Source: Magnetovibrio sp. PR-2 (GTDB taxonomy: Bacteria > Pseudomonadota > Alphaproteobacteria > Rhodospirillales > Magnetovibrionaceae). Taken from it: 64,000 nucleotides of DNA. Location of the stretch: positions 1 to 64,000 of the forward strand of contig NZ_JBAHUR010000011.1 of assembly GCF_036689815.1 (NCBI RefSeq). Reading direction: 5' to 3'. The first letter of the stretch is position 1. Every line of letters starts with the position of its first letter. The position numbers and the translations under genes were made by a program. The notes beneath the pieces are model-generated. The model was not told where the DNA came from and did no database searches. It saw nothing but the letters and a program-made list of their open reading frames with translations. Of this stretch, positions 1 to 8,379 are shown in pieces.

Positions 1-785
1 CCGAACACAATGCCAGAACCTTCCGCGAGTAATTTAAGAGGGTCAATCTCAGGCTCTGACATATTTAGATTTATCTGGAGTCCCATCCCAGGGAACACTT
101 CTGAAAACCGATTATCAATATGAGTTGCCGCCTCATTTGCCTTATCTTGGTGCTGATCAGTTGTACCCTTTACAGTTTCAATCAATGCAGATAACGCACT
201 TCCAATATCTGATGCCTTGTCAGATAACTTGGTCTTTATGACTTTTGAAATTGGGCTCAAAATCAACTTCAAAAGTTTTTTGTGATACACGTCAGGCTCT
301 TCCAATGACCCAACTCTTATAGGGGCTGGTAATCGACTTTTAAAAACATTGTCCAACCCAGCAGCATTTCCTTCGCTAGCCCAATCACCCTCCTCAATGG
401 TCTGAGCATTTTCATTTGGTTTCCAAGTTGTTCTCTCTGGCTTATCGCCCTCTCTAAACCACTGCCATCGACTTCTAACTATTCGCAGATTTTCAGGGTT
501 TTCAGGAGGAACAAACTTCCATTCTTCCGCCACATTCCCAATCCCCTCCGGAATATGAATGTCCAATATGATTTCAGTTGGTTCCCTATCCCCAGCTAGC
601 TTACATCGTGCCCCGCGAGGAAGCTGTTTGCCTCCTTGAGCAAGCTCATAGGCATCAAGAACTGTGGACTTCCCTGAATTATTTTTTCCAACTAAGCAGG
701 CAATATCGTTTAGAGGGATTGAAAGTCCATCTGAACCAATACAACCCAGGTTTCGTATTTTCATTTCGACTAGCTTGGAACGCAC
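1..785 (-). CDS. AAA/OLD-family ATPase (5' part, runs off the left edge)
   Basis: About 261 N-terminal residues are present; the gene continues beyond base 1. A Walker A motif (GKNNSGKST) sits about 30 residues after the first internal Met. It follows the short beta-strand start (MKIRNLGCIG) typical of RecF/SMC/OLD-like ATPases that bind DNA ends, including OLD nucleases with a C-terminal Toprim domain. The C-terminal half is not visible, so nuclease activity cannot be judged. I chose the GTG at 785-783 as start because a GGGAGG ribosome binding site lies 7 bases upstream; an ATG at 764-762 is the alternative. Base composition is AT-richer than the rest of the window, which suggests acquisition by transfer. 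Many such genes are anti-phage or mobile-island cargo, but here that is inference. Confidence 0.75.
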   Translation of the reverse strand, partial: MRSKLVEMKIRNLGCIGSDGLSIPLNDIACLVGKNNSGKSTVLDAYELAQGGKQLPRGARCKLAGDREPTEIILDIHIPEGIGNVAEEWKFVPPENPENLRIVRSRWQWFREGDKPERTTWKPNENAQTIEEGDWASEGNAAGLDNVFKSRLPAPIRVGSLEEPDVYHKKLLKLILSPISKVIKTKLSDKASDIGSALSALIETVKGTTDQHQDKANEAATHIDNRFSEVFPGMGLQINLNMSEPEIDPLKLLAEGSGIVF

Positions 786-900
786 TTTTCTTCCTCCCAG
801 CGATTATGTCACTAATTAGCTCGATCACACACAGCCGTAACAATCATAAGAGGTGTAAGTGTTTTATCAAACCCTTTTAGAGAGTTTTCTGTATCCAATA

Positions 901-927
901 GGGTCAGAGTAAATTGATTTAGACCCC
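901..927. repeat. REP-like imperfect hairpin
   Basis: The short sequence begins GGGTCAGAGTAAAT and ends ATTTAGACCCC. It pairs as GGGTC/GACCC and TAAAT/ATTTA with a bulge of AGAG on one side. A pattern opening with GGGTCAGAGTAAA is familiar at the ends of REP-type elements mobilised by Y1 (RAYT) transposases. No transposase is visible here and I see no second copy in the window. It sits upstream of the ATPase gene and downstream of the lipoprotein gene, at the change from AT-rich to GC-rich DNA. Confidence 0.4.
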
Positions 928-950
928 ATCTTCCCCACTTCAACATCTAA

Positions 951-1640
951 TCAATAACACGAGTATGAATACGACCCGCTGCTGGAACAGGTCCATGTTT
1001 TGTTGTAGAGCGTGTTGACGTTGGCGTTGTATGTGCTGATATTTTGGTTGTAGGTGTAGAGATTTTGGTTATAGGCGTTCAGCTGGTTTTGCAGTTGGTT
1101 CATGCGCATCTGTTGCTGGACTTGTTGAACCATCTGCGCGGTTTTTTGCTCCCCGATTTTGCGGCCCTGTTCGGCGGCTACGACGCCACTGTTGCGAAAC
1201 TTGGCTTGTTCGCGCAGGGCTTTGGCCAAACCGTAATTGTAAACGGCGAAGGGGATTTCGCCCTTGAACAAGCCGTAGCGCAAATTGCTGAGGCGCTGTT
1301 CGACAATTTCTTCGGTGGCCGATGTCGGCATGTCGGCGGTGTTGCGCAGGGCGTGGCACGCGCGAATTGCGCCTTCCAAGGCCTTGACCGCGTGGCCTTC
1401 TTCTTCGCTGATGGGCGCGTTGCTCAAGATCATTTCGCGGGTGGGCAGTTCCCCCGGGAGAATGGGCATTTTGCCCTTGAGAACTGCGAATTCCGGGGCA
1501 TTGAACAGGTCCGCGCAGTGCGCGTTCCCCTTTTGTTGGCTGACTTTCGAAAAGGCGGAATGTGCAGCTAAACAGCCGCTTAACCCCACGCCCGCTGATA
1601 GCACCACCAAAATACGAAGAATACCGACTTGCTGAAACAT
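951..1640 (-). CDS. Putative lipoprotein with Asn/Gln/Tyr-rich C-terminal repeats
   Basis: 229 residues. The N-terminus is a lipoprotein signal (hydrophobic stretch to residue 21, lipobox LSGC), so the mature protein should be lipid-anchored in the envelope. The middle is helical and charged. The last 50 or so residues are low complexity: Gln/Met-rich, then repeated YNQN/YNAN units, ending in a Ser/Tyr/Cys tail. I do not recognise the family. The gene is convergent with nothing on its left and divergent from the small lipoprotein gene at 1776. The translation has good GC-rich codon use, so it is a real gene; function unknown. Confidence 0.7.
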   Translation of the reverse strand: MFQQVGILRILVVLSAGVGLSGCLAAHSAFSKVSQQKGNAHCADLFNAPEFAVLKGKMPILPGELPTREMILSNAPISEEEGHAVKALEGAIRACHALRNTADMPTSATEEIVEQRLSNLRYGLFKGEIPFAVYNYGLAKALREQAKFRNSGVVAAEQGRKIGEQKTAQMVQQVQQQMRMNQLQNQLNAYNQNLYTYNQNISTYNANVNTLYNKTWTCSSSGSYSYSCY

Positions 1641-1775
1641 TGGCTCTCAAACCCTCAACACACATCATCTTTAAGTAACGGAAGGACAGAATAAATCAAT
1701 CACCAGTATGGACAACCATAATAATATATATATCTTGTTACGCGTCTAGTTTGTATGTGTTTCAAGGGGGCAAAA

Positions 1776-2207
1776 ATGCGCACCAAATTTGTAAATATTT
1801 TCGGCCTGGTGTTGACCTCTGCGGTCCTGTCGGCGTGTGCTCAATACTCTGTCGGCGGAACGTTTGAAGGCACCGGCCAGCAGTTTTTCGGTGAAGTGAC
1901 GGTGATGCCCGGTGATATCGGGACCATCAAAATTGAAACCTTGGACGGCAGTGTGGCCTGCGACGGCACCAGCCGGGTGACCAGTCGGGCGTCGCTGATG
2001 ACGGTGGTCGGTGCGCAAGGCATGGCAACGGCGGAATGTACGGACGGTTCCTCGTTTAAAGTCGATTTCATTCAAACCACAGAAAGCGGCGGCCATGGAC
2101 AGGGGATTTCGTCGAACGGCTCCATTATCAAGTTGAACTTCAACACATCCAATGCCGTGGTGCGCAGCAGCTTGGAAATGGATCAGCTGGACGCTTTGAT
2201 CCAGTAA
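1776..2207 (+). CDS. Small putative lipoprotein
   Basis: 143 residues from the ATG at 1776, which has an AAGGGGG ribosome binding site about 5 bases upstream; an upstream in-frame start at 1755 would add seven residues in front of the signal peptide and is less likely. The signal peptide ends in lipobox LSAC, predicting a lipid-anchored protein. The mature part is beta-rich and Gly/Thr-rich (several GT and GDxGT turns). The family is not recognised. The 135 bp upstream is very AT-rich (a run of ATATAT near 1725) and should hold promoters for this gene and the divergent gene at 1640. Confidence 0.65.
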   Translation: MRTKFVNIFGLVLTSAVLSACAQYSVGGTFEGTGQQFFGEVTVMPGDIGTIKIETLDGSVACDGTSRVTSRASLMTVVGAQGMATAECTDGSSFKVDFIQTTESGGHGQGISSNGSIIKLNFNTSNAVVRSSLEMDQLDALIQ

Positions 2208-2216
2208 GCCCTTCGC

Positions 2217-2957
2217 TTAGATGAGATCCGCCAAGATGCGCACGGCGCGGCGTCGAACTTCTTCGGTGATTTCAGATTGGGCGACATTTTTGCCACCGGC
2301 ATAAATGGCAAGCTCGGTCGTATAGGTTTTGCGAAACCCGCCGCGAATGACCTTTTCGTCTTCGTTGGGGTCATCGATGTTTTTAAGCTTTTCACTGCGG
2401 CTAAAGGTAACGCGCTTGCGGCTTTCCTTGAAGGGTTTGACGATGCCGAACGTGACCCGTGCCACCACCATATACGTATTGTCGCGATCAAAGCTGCCGA
2501 TGATGTGGCCCAGGGCCGCACCGGTTGCGGTGGCGGTGATGATGCCGCGCCGGGTGTCTCCGCCATATGTCGAGCCCAGCACGCCGCCCAACCAAGAATA
2601 CGCGGCGGCTTGGGAGGATTGAACTTGGCCGCTGTACATGACGTTGACGTCAACCAGCAGGCCAAAGTCATCGGCCGTTGTCGGCGTGTAGCCGTTGGTT
2701 TCGTAAGCTGATTTCAAATCGCCGGTGAATTGGGACAAGTCAAACGCTTCGTCGCCGGACGTGTTGCGCGTGCGGACTTTCATTTTGCTGTTGTGATAAA
2801 ATGAGGCATCCGTGACGAAGTTCCGCTCAATCGCCGAGCCGTACATGATGCCGGTGTCCTCATCCACCACCATGCCCATGCGCGGTTTGTTCGGGCCTAA
2901 GCAGCCGGACAATAACAATGCCGTAACGATCACGGCTCCAAGGGCTTTTAGCTTCAT
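2217..2957 (-). CDS. TraT-like outer-membrane lipoprotein
   Basis: 246 residues with a lipoprotein signal and lipobox LSGC at residues 16-19. The layout matches TraT (complement resistance/surface exclusion lipoprotein, about 243 residues): an NTS motif before a helix (KSAYETNGY), a strand with LLVDVNVMYSG, a Gly/Ala-rich central hydrophobic segment (GIITATATGAALGHIIG), and a C-terminal strand and helix. The start overlaps the end of the protease gene by four bases (ATGA), so the two are probably translationally coupled. TraT is classically plasmid-borne; chromosomal relatives occur in several Proteobacteria. There is no conjugation gene nearby, so a role in the cell envelope is more likely than surface exclusion. 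Confidence 0.55.
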   Translation of the reverse strand: MKLKALGAVIVTALLLSGCLGPNKPRMGMVVDEDTGIMYGSAIERNFVTDASFYHNSKMKVRTRNTSGDEAFDLSQFTGDLKSAYETNGYTPTTADDFGLLVDVNVMYSGQVQSSQAAAYSWLGGVLGSTYGGDTRRGIITATATGAALGHIIGSFDRDNTYMVVARVTFGIVKPFKESRKRVTFSRSEKLKNIDDPNEDEKVIRGGFRKTYTTELAIYAGGKNVAQSEITEEVRRRAVRILADLI

Positions 2958-4444
2958 CGTTTGACTTCCTTCTTCGGGCCTGCGGGCGAGACGGAGTAGC
3001 CCGCCAAGTGGTCGTTCATAAAGTTCATCAGTTGGGAATAATGGACCGAGAAATTCAGGCCTTCGCCATCATTTCGTCCCCACGTGTTCATGCCGACGAC
3101 ACGGTTGCCCAAAAACAACGGCCCACCGGAATTGCCGGGATTGATCGGCGCATCGGTCTGGATGTAGAGGACTTTGTCCCCCGCACCATACGGCAAATTG
3201 ATGGAATAGTGACGGCGGATGGCGCTAACGACACCGCGTGTGATGGAAAACTCCATCCTTCTGGGATGGCCGATGGCTTCTACGCTGTGTCCGACATCCA
3301 CAGACTTTCCGGTATAAAAGGCGACGGGGCGCCCGCGCAGCTCCACCTTGACCAAGGCGACATCCAACAAAGCGTCCTTACCCAAAACGGTGCCAAAGGT
3401 CTCACGACCGTCATAGGTCTTCATTTCCACAAAGGGGTGATCTTCGACCACATGCCAGTTGGTCATGACCACCGTCGGCGTGACGTAAAAGCCCGTGCCC
3501 AATGACCCTGCGCCGGTGTAGATGGCGACGACGCTGTCGAACCGTGGGTCATTGAGTGGCCGGTCGTCGAAGGTGTTGGCATTGACGTTGGCCAAATTGA
3601 TGTTGCGATCCTTCATCCAAGCTTTGCGGAGCGCGACCGGATTATTGATGGCGACGGCCTGGGAGCGCTTGGTGAGGTAGTCCTTAAACAGGGACGAAAG
3701 CTTCACGTCGAGGCTGTCCTTTTCGAAATCATCCACATCTTCTTCGCTGTCGTTGGTGTTGCGGATGGTCTCGCGCCGGGGGTCATAACTGGACACCCGG
3801 TAGGCGACTTCAAAACGCCGATCGTCGGTGATGTCGAAATTCGATTTCACATACGTGCGTTTGTGCCGGTCGATGACGTAGGTGGTAACACTCATGGCGC
3901 GGGTGGCATGAATTTGAGCCTTGTCGTATTCGTAGCTCAGAAGAATGGGCTCACCCAATCCGCCCGATTTATTGAGCCCCGATTGGTTGAGGTATGACTG
4001 CGCCAAGTTGCGATTGGAGGACAGACGTTGGACTTCCGACAGGGAGGAAATGGGATCGTCGGGCGCGACGCTCAATGCTTTTCCGCCATAGCCGAGAAAT
4101 ACAGTGGACGGAACGCCCTTCAAATTCACCACGCGGCGGCGGGCTTTGGCTTGCTGAACGTCGAAGATAAAAGCGAAGCGGGGGCCCGGGGCGTCGAAGT
4201 CTAGAATTTGGCCCAGCTCGGCACGCTCAGCTTCCACGGCCAGATCCAAATCCACCGACAGCGGAAAGTCGACGTGCCCCATGCGCAGTAAAGTTTGAGA
4301 CGTGATCTCGCTCATCCACACCTTGCTGTCGTGGGGCTGCCCATAGACCCGGTCCAGCAGTGAAGCGTCGCCTGCCCGGGCGTTGGCAGGGACCTGCGCT
4401 GCGACAAACAGGGCCATCAGTGTAAAAGCGAGGAGGAGGCGCAT
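2954..4444 (-). CDS. Secreted trypsin-like serine protease (S1 family, no PDZ)
   Basis: 496 residues from the ATG at 4444, which begins a clean Sec signal peptide (MRLLLAFTLMALFVAAQ, cut near ANARA). Upstream in-frame starts at 4489 and 4561 would bury this signal and lack a ribosome binding site. Residues 25-300 form a novel-looking N-terminal region. Residues 305-480 are a chymotrypsin-fold protease with the triad His331 (TNWHVV), Asp361 (DVALVKV) and Ser439 (GNSGGPL). Unlike DegP there is no PDZ domain after it. Predicted periplasmic. It forms a four-base-overlap operon with the TraT-like lipoprotein, so the two may act on the same envelope process. Confidence 0.8.
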   Translation of the reverse strand: MRLLLAFTLMALFVAAQVPANARAGDASLLDRVYGQPHDSKVWMSEITSQTLLRMGHVDFPLSVDLDLAVEAERAELGQILDFDAPGPRFAFIFDVQQAKARRRVVNLKGVPSTVFLGYGGKALSVAPDDPISSLSEVQRLSSNRNLAQSYLNQSGLNKSGGLGEPILLSYEYDKAQIHATRAMSVTTYVIDRHKRTYVKSNFDITDDRRFEVAYRVSSYDPRRETIRNTNDSEEDVDDFEKDSLDVKLSSLFKDYLTKRSQAVAINNPVALRKAWMKDRNINLANVNANTFDDRPLNDPRFDSVVAIYTGAGSLGTGFYVTPTVVMTNWHVVEDHPFVEMKTYDGRETFGTVLGKDALLDVALVKVELRGRPVAFYTGKSVDVGHSVEAIGHPRRMEFSITRGVVSAIRRHYSINLPYGAGDKVLYIQTDAPINPGNSGGPLFLGNRVVGMNTWGRNDGEGLNFSVHYSQLMNFMNDHLAGYSVSPAGPKKEVKR

Positions 4445-4656
4445 GCCGGGAATCTCTTCATAGGTGGAACGGGTCTTGTTGGCAATCATGAGTATATATA
4501 CGCGTTGGTTGTTCTGTCGATAATAAGTTCTCTTTTTGTACGATCCCAAGACGCTGTTCAAGGCATATCAAGGGCTGTTCTCCGGTCCATGTGCGTGCTA
4601 AAAGATCGGAGCACTTTTTTGCACCTGTTTTGAACTTGTTTAGGGGGAGTGTCTCC

Positions 4657-5544
4657 ATGTCGACACCCAGTTCTGCACCCGTCATCGGCGTGATCGGCGG
4701 CAGTGGTATTTACGAAATCGATGGTCTGGCCAACACCGAATGGCGCAAGGTCGAAAGCTCTTTTGGGGAGCCTTCCGATGAGTTGCTGTTTGGCGAGTTG
4801 GACGGCCAAAAGATGGTGTTTTTACCGCGTCACGGACGTGGCCACCGCATTCCCCCATCGGACTTGAACTTCTGCGCCAACATTGACGCCATGAAGCGCG
4901 CGGGCGTGACGGAGATTTTGTCCGTGTCCGCGTGCGGTTCGCTTAAAGAAGACCTGCCGCCTGGCAAATTTGTGATCTGCGATCAATTCATCGACCGCAC
5001 CTTTGCGCGCACCAAAAGCTTCTTCGGCCCCGGTCTTGTGGCACACGTGGCGCTGGGTGATCCCGTTTGCTCCCGTCTGGGCGATGCCTTGGAGGAAGCC
5101 GGCAATGAGATCGGTTTGGACTTTCAGCGCGGTGGCACGTACCTCGCCATGGAAGGTCCGCAGTTCTCCACCAAGGCTGAATCGAACTTGTACCGTAGCT
5201 GGGGCTGTGACGTCATCGGCATGACCAACATGCCCGAAGCCAAATTGGCCCGCGAAGCCGAGATGTGCTACGCCACCGTTGCCATGGTCACGGACTTCGA
5301 TTGCTGGCATCCCGACCACGACCACGTCACCGTCGACAGCATTATTAAAACGTTGATGGGCAACGCCGACAAAGGCCGCAACTTGGTTAAAACTGTCGCG
5401 CCGAAATTGTCGGGCCGCACGGACACCTGTTCCGAGGGCTGCCAAACCGCACTGGACACCGCCATCATCACCGCACCGGACGCACGCGATCAGGACATGA
5501 TGCAAAAACTAGACGCCGTCGCCGGACGCGTATTGAAGGGTTAA
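4657..5544 (+). CDS. mtnP: S-methyl-5'-thioadenosine phosphorylase
   Basis: 295 residues. It cleaves 5'-methylthioadenosine with phosphate to adenine and 5-methylthioribose-1-phosphate, in the cytoplasm. Family motifs are clear: GVIGGSGIYEIDGL at the start, PRHGRGH, EGPQFSTKAES and GMTNMPEAKLAREAE near residue 190. The start at 4657 follows a GGGGGAG ribosome binding site; the longer in-frame start at 4591 has none. First gene of an operon with mtnA and a class II aldolase (15 and 3 base gaps). This is the arrangement known from Rhodospirillum for salvage of methylthioadenosine left over from polyamine and homoserine-lactone synthesis. Confidence 0.95.
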   Translation: MSTPSSAPVIGVIGGSGIYEIDGLANTEWRKVESSFGEPSDELLFGELDGQKMVFLPRHGRGHRIPPSDLNFCANIDAMKRAGVTEILSVSACGSLKEDLPPGKFVICDQFIDRTFARTKSFFGPGLVAHVALGDPVCSRLGDALEEAGNEIGLDFQRGGTYLAMEGPQFSTKAESNLYRSWGCDVIGMTNMPEAKLAREAEMCYATVAMVTDFDCWHPDHDHVTVDSIIKTLMGNADKGRNLVKTVAPKLSGRTDTCSEGCQTALDTAIITAPDARDQDMMQKLDAVAGRVLKG

Positions 5545-5559
5545 GGGGAGCTTTAGAAT

Positions 5560-6657
5560 ATGAAAGTCAACGGCAAGCCCATGCGCACCATCTGGGTGTC
5601 TAGCGATGGCCAAGCGGTGGATATCATCGATCAGACCAAACTTCCGTTCGAATTTGAAACGGTGCGTCTGGAAACGGTTCAAGAAGCCGCGCATGCAATT
5701 TTCGACATGCTGGTGCGCGGTGCGCCTTTGATCGGCGCCACGGCAGCGTATGGGTATGCCTTGGGCCTGAAAGCCGATCCGTCCGACGCCAACATGGATA
5801 AGGTCTATAAAACCCTTTATGAAGCCCGCCCGACCGCAGTGAACCTGCGCTGGGCCATCGATGAGCAAAAGTCCGTTGTAGCGGGCTTGGCACCGGAAGA
5901 GCGCTTTGCCGCAGCCTGGCAGCGGGCCCATGAAATCTCCGACGAAGATGTCGAGATTTGCGCCGCCATCGGTGAAAACGGTAAGACCTTGATCGAAGAA
6001 GCCTGGATCAAAGCCGACAAATCCCGTCCGGTGAATATCTTGACCCACTGCAACGCGGGTTGGCTCGCCACCGTGGATTGGGGCACGGCCATCGCCCCCA
6101 TCTACAAAGCGCACGAAGCCGGCATTCCGGTTCACGTCTGGGTCGATGAAACCCGTCCGCGCAACCAAGGTGCCAGCCTCACCGCGTGGGAGCTCAACCA
6201 GCACGGCATTCCGCACACGGTGATTGTGGACAACGCAGGCGGTCACTTGATGCAGCACGGCAAAGTCGATCTGTGCATCGTCGGCACCGACCGCACCACG
6301 TTCACAGGGGATGTCTGCAACAAGATCGGCACATACCTGAAAGCCTTGGCCGCGTATGACAACGGCGTGCCGTTTTATGTCGCATTGCCGGGGCCGACCA
6401 TCGACTGGACCATTCAAAACGGTTTCGACATTCCCATCGAAGAACGCGATGATGCCGAAGTCACACAGATGAACGGCAAGGACATGAACGGCAACGTGGT
6501 CAACGTGCGCATCGTGTCCGAAGGCTCCAAAGGTGGCAACCCGGCGTTCGACGTCACACCGCGCCGCTTGGTGACCAAGCTGATCACCGAACAAGGCGTG
6601 TGCGACGCGTCCGAAGACGGTTTGCGCAATCTTTATCCGAACGCGCTTGGGGTCTAG
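5560..6657 (+). CDS. mtnA: Methylthioribose-1-phosphate isomerase
   Basis: 365 residues, the normal length for MtnA. It isomerises 5-methylthioribose-1-phosphate to 5-methylthioribulose-1-phosphate. The expected catalytic residues are visible: the Cys in [11 protein letters not shown] (about residue 164) and the Asp in [12 protein letters not shown] (about residue 246). Further family marks are [13 protein letters not shown] near residue 54 and the C-terminal NPAFDVTP. The start at 5560 has an AAGGGGA site upstream. Encoded between mtnP and the aldolase, and surely co-transcribed with both. Confidence 0.95.
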   Translation: MKVNGKPMRTIWVSSDGQAVDIIDQTKLPFEFETVRLETVQEAAHAIFDMLVRGAPLIGATAAYGYALGLKADPSDANMDKVYKTLYEARPTAVNLRWAIDEQKSVVAGLAPEERFAAAWQRAHEISDEDVEICAAIGENGKTLIEEAWIKADKSRPVNILTHCNAGWLATVDWGTAIAPIYKAHEAGIPVHVWVDETRPRNQGASLTAWELNQHGIPHTVIVDNAGGHLMQHGKVDLCIVGTDRTTFTGDVCNKIGTYLKALAAYDNGVPFYVALPGPTIDWTIQNGFDIPIEERDDAEVTQMNGKDMNGNVVNVRIVSEGSKGGNPAFDVTPRRLVTKLITEQGVCDASEDGLRNLYPNALGV

Positions 6658-6660
6658 TCC

Positions 6661-7425
6661 ATGCAGTTTGTGGATCTGCGTCAAAAAGTCATCAAAACCG
6701 CACTTGCTCTAAATTCGACAGGGTTGAGCGCGGGCGCGTCGGGCAATGTGTCGGTGCGCGTGCCCGACAAAGACGGCGGTGGCTTTTTGGTGACGCCGTC
6801 GGGGGTGAAGTATCACAAGCTGCGCCCCGAAGATATTGTCTACATGGACTTCGAAGGCAACGTGGTCGAAGGCGACTATGTGCCGTCTTCCGAATGGCGC
6901 TTTCACATGGATATCTACAACGGCCGCAACTACGCCAAAGCCATCGTGCATGCCCACCCGCCCTACTGCACCGCGCTGGCGTGTCTCAACAAAGAAATCC
7001 CGTCGTTCCACTATATGGTCGCGGTGGCGGGCGGCAAAAGCATCCGGTGCTGCCGTTATGAGCCGTTTGGAACGCCGGAACTGTCCGAGGCGGTCTTAGA
7101 GGCCCTAGACGGGCGCCGGGCGTGCTTGATGAGCCACCACGGCATGATCGCTTACGGCGACAACCTGGAAAAGGCTTTGAGCTTGGCGGTCGAAGTCGAA
7201 GTCCTGGCCCAGCAATATCAATTGGTCCTGTCCATGGGTGAGCCGGAGCTGTTGTCCGACGACGACATGGAACGGGTCATGCACCAGTTTTGGACCTACG
7301 GCGACAACGCCCAAAAGATCGAAAATGAAAAGCGCCGCAAGCCGCGCAAAAAATGGTCGGCCAACATCAGCTACCCGAAGCGCTCAACGTTTTATCGGCG
7401 CCCGGATGAGAAAGACGGGCTGTAG
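6661..7425 (+). CDS. Class II aldolase, probable methylthioribulose-1-phosphate aldolase of the DHAP shunt
   Basis: 254 residues of the FucA/adducin-type aldolase fold. Visible metal and catalytic residues are the Glu in SSEWRFH, the His pair in IVHAHPPYC and the His in MSHHGMIAYG; SGNVS and TPSG form the phosphate site. MtnB dehydratases share this fold, but no mtnC/mtnD genes follow. In Rhodospirillum rubrum a homologue in the same mtnP-mtnA-aldolase order (Ald2) cleaves methylthioribulose-1-phosphate into dihydroxyacetone phosphate and methylthioacetaldehyde. I infer the same reaction here from gene order. The Lys/Arg-rich tail after residue 225 is unlike classical FucA. Three bases separate it from mtnA. 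Confidence 0.8.
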   Translation: MQFVDLRQKVIKTALALNSTGLSAGASGNVSVRVPDKDGGGFLVTPSGVKYHKLRPEDIVYMDFEGNVVEGDYVPSSEWRFHMDIYNGRNYAKAIVHAHPPYCTALACLNKEIPSFHYMVAVAGGKSIRCCRYEPFGTPELSEAVLEALDGRRACLMSHHGMIAYGDNLEKALSLAVEVEVLAQQYQLVLSMGEPELLSDDDMERVMHQFWTYGDNAQKIENEKRRKPRKKWSANISYPKRSTFYRRPDEKDGL

Positions 7426-7483
7426 ACACGTAACGTTCTGGTCCACGCTAATCAGTGCTGCGCGCGCTGGGTTTGTCAAAACA

Positions 7484-7515
7484 AAAGCCCCCGTCTCTTG
7501 CGAGACGGGGGCTTT
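7484..7515. terminator. Bidirectional rho-independent terminator
   Basis: A perfect 14 bp stem (AAAGCCCCCGTCTC with GAGACGGGGGCTTT) around a TTGC loop lies between the convergent aldolase and petC genes. The A/T flanks on both sides fit termination in both directions. Confidence 0.9.
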
Positions 7516-7542
7516 GTGTTTAACCAAACTCAAGTCAGCCGA

Positions 7543-8376
7543 TTAAAGCTTCTTTTGTTTGTCCAGGTCAGCTTGGTATTGTGATTCATACGGACCGTGG
7601 GTGTACTCGTCCAAGCACACGCGGCTCCAGATGCGATGCTTGAGCGCATACAACATGGCGGTCAGGATGATGAGGTACAACAGAACTTTCAGGCCAAGCG
7701 CTTTGCGCTCTTCCAATTCCGGTTCTGCAGCCCAAGCCAAGAACGTGGTGATCAACTTTGCTTCTTCTTCCAGGCTGACTTCTGTGCCATCCGGGAACTC
7801 TACGCTTTCGCCGTAAAGCGGTTGCGCCATAGCAATGGCGTGACCGGGGAAGTATTCGTTGTAGTTCAAGCCTTCGGGGATCGAGACACCTTCCGGAGCT
7901 TCGTCTTTGTAACCCACCAACAGGGAGTACAAGTAGTCCGGACCACCCTTGCGGGCTTTGGTCATGACCGACAGATCCGGCGGAACTGCGCCGTTGGCAG
8001 CAGCGGCTGCCTTGTCGTTCGGATACGGAGCAACGATGCGGTCCGACAGACGCGCGGGACGTTCGAACATCTCGCCTTCGTCATCGGGGCCGTCGGTGAC
8101 TTCGTACTCGGCAGCCAATTCTTTGGCTTCGTCTTCGGTCCAGCCGATGTCGACCAAGTTGCGGTAGGCAACCATGTCCATGGAGTGACAGCCGTTACAG
8201 ACTTCGAAGAAGATCTGTCCGCCTTTTTTCACATCCTCACGGTCGAACGTACCGAACATGCCTTCCCAGGACCAGTCGATGTCGACGGGTTTCACGGCTC
8301 CACCAGCGGCGGTTGCCGAAGTGGCGCTCAGTCCAAGGGCTAAGCCCACGGTTGCTGCAATAAACAGTTTACGCAT
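7543..8376 (-). CDS. petC: Cytochrome c1 of the bc1 complex
   Basis: 277 residues. It carries electrons from the Rieske protein to soluble or membrane cytochrome c. It has a Sec signal peptide (cut after ATAA, residue 24), a covalent heme site CNGCH near residue 60, and a C-terminal membrane anchor (LLYLIILTAMLYAL) with a short cytoplasmic tail. The PPDLS segment near residue 145 is a family mark. The acidic stretches (TDGPDDEGEMFE; SLEEEAK) are typical of the cytochrome c docking face. Last gene of petABC, three bases after petB. Confidence 0.95.
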   Translation of the reverse strand: MRKLFIAATVGLALGLSATSATAAGGAVKPVDIDWSWEGMFGTFDREDVKKGGQIFFEVCNGCHSMDMVAYRNLVDIGWTEDEAKELAAEYEVTDGPDDEGEMFERPARLSDRIVAPYPNDKAAAAANGAVPPDLSVMTKARKGGPDYLYSLLVGYKDEAPEGVSIPEGLNYNEYFPGHAIAMAQPLYGESVEFPDGTEVSLEEEAKLITTFLAWAAEPELEERKALGLKVLLYLIILTAMLYALKHRIWSRVCLDEYTHGPYESQYQADLDKQKKL

Positions 8377-8379
8377 GGC

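Noticed and set aside
5509-6684. A 391-codon open frame opposite mtnA
   Set aside because: Mirror of mtnA with no motif or ribosome binding site.
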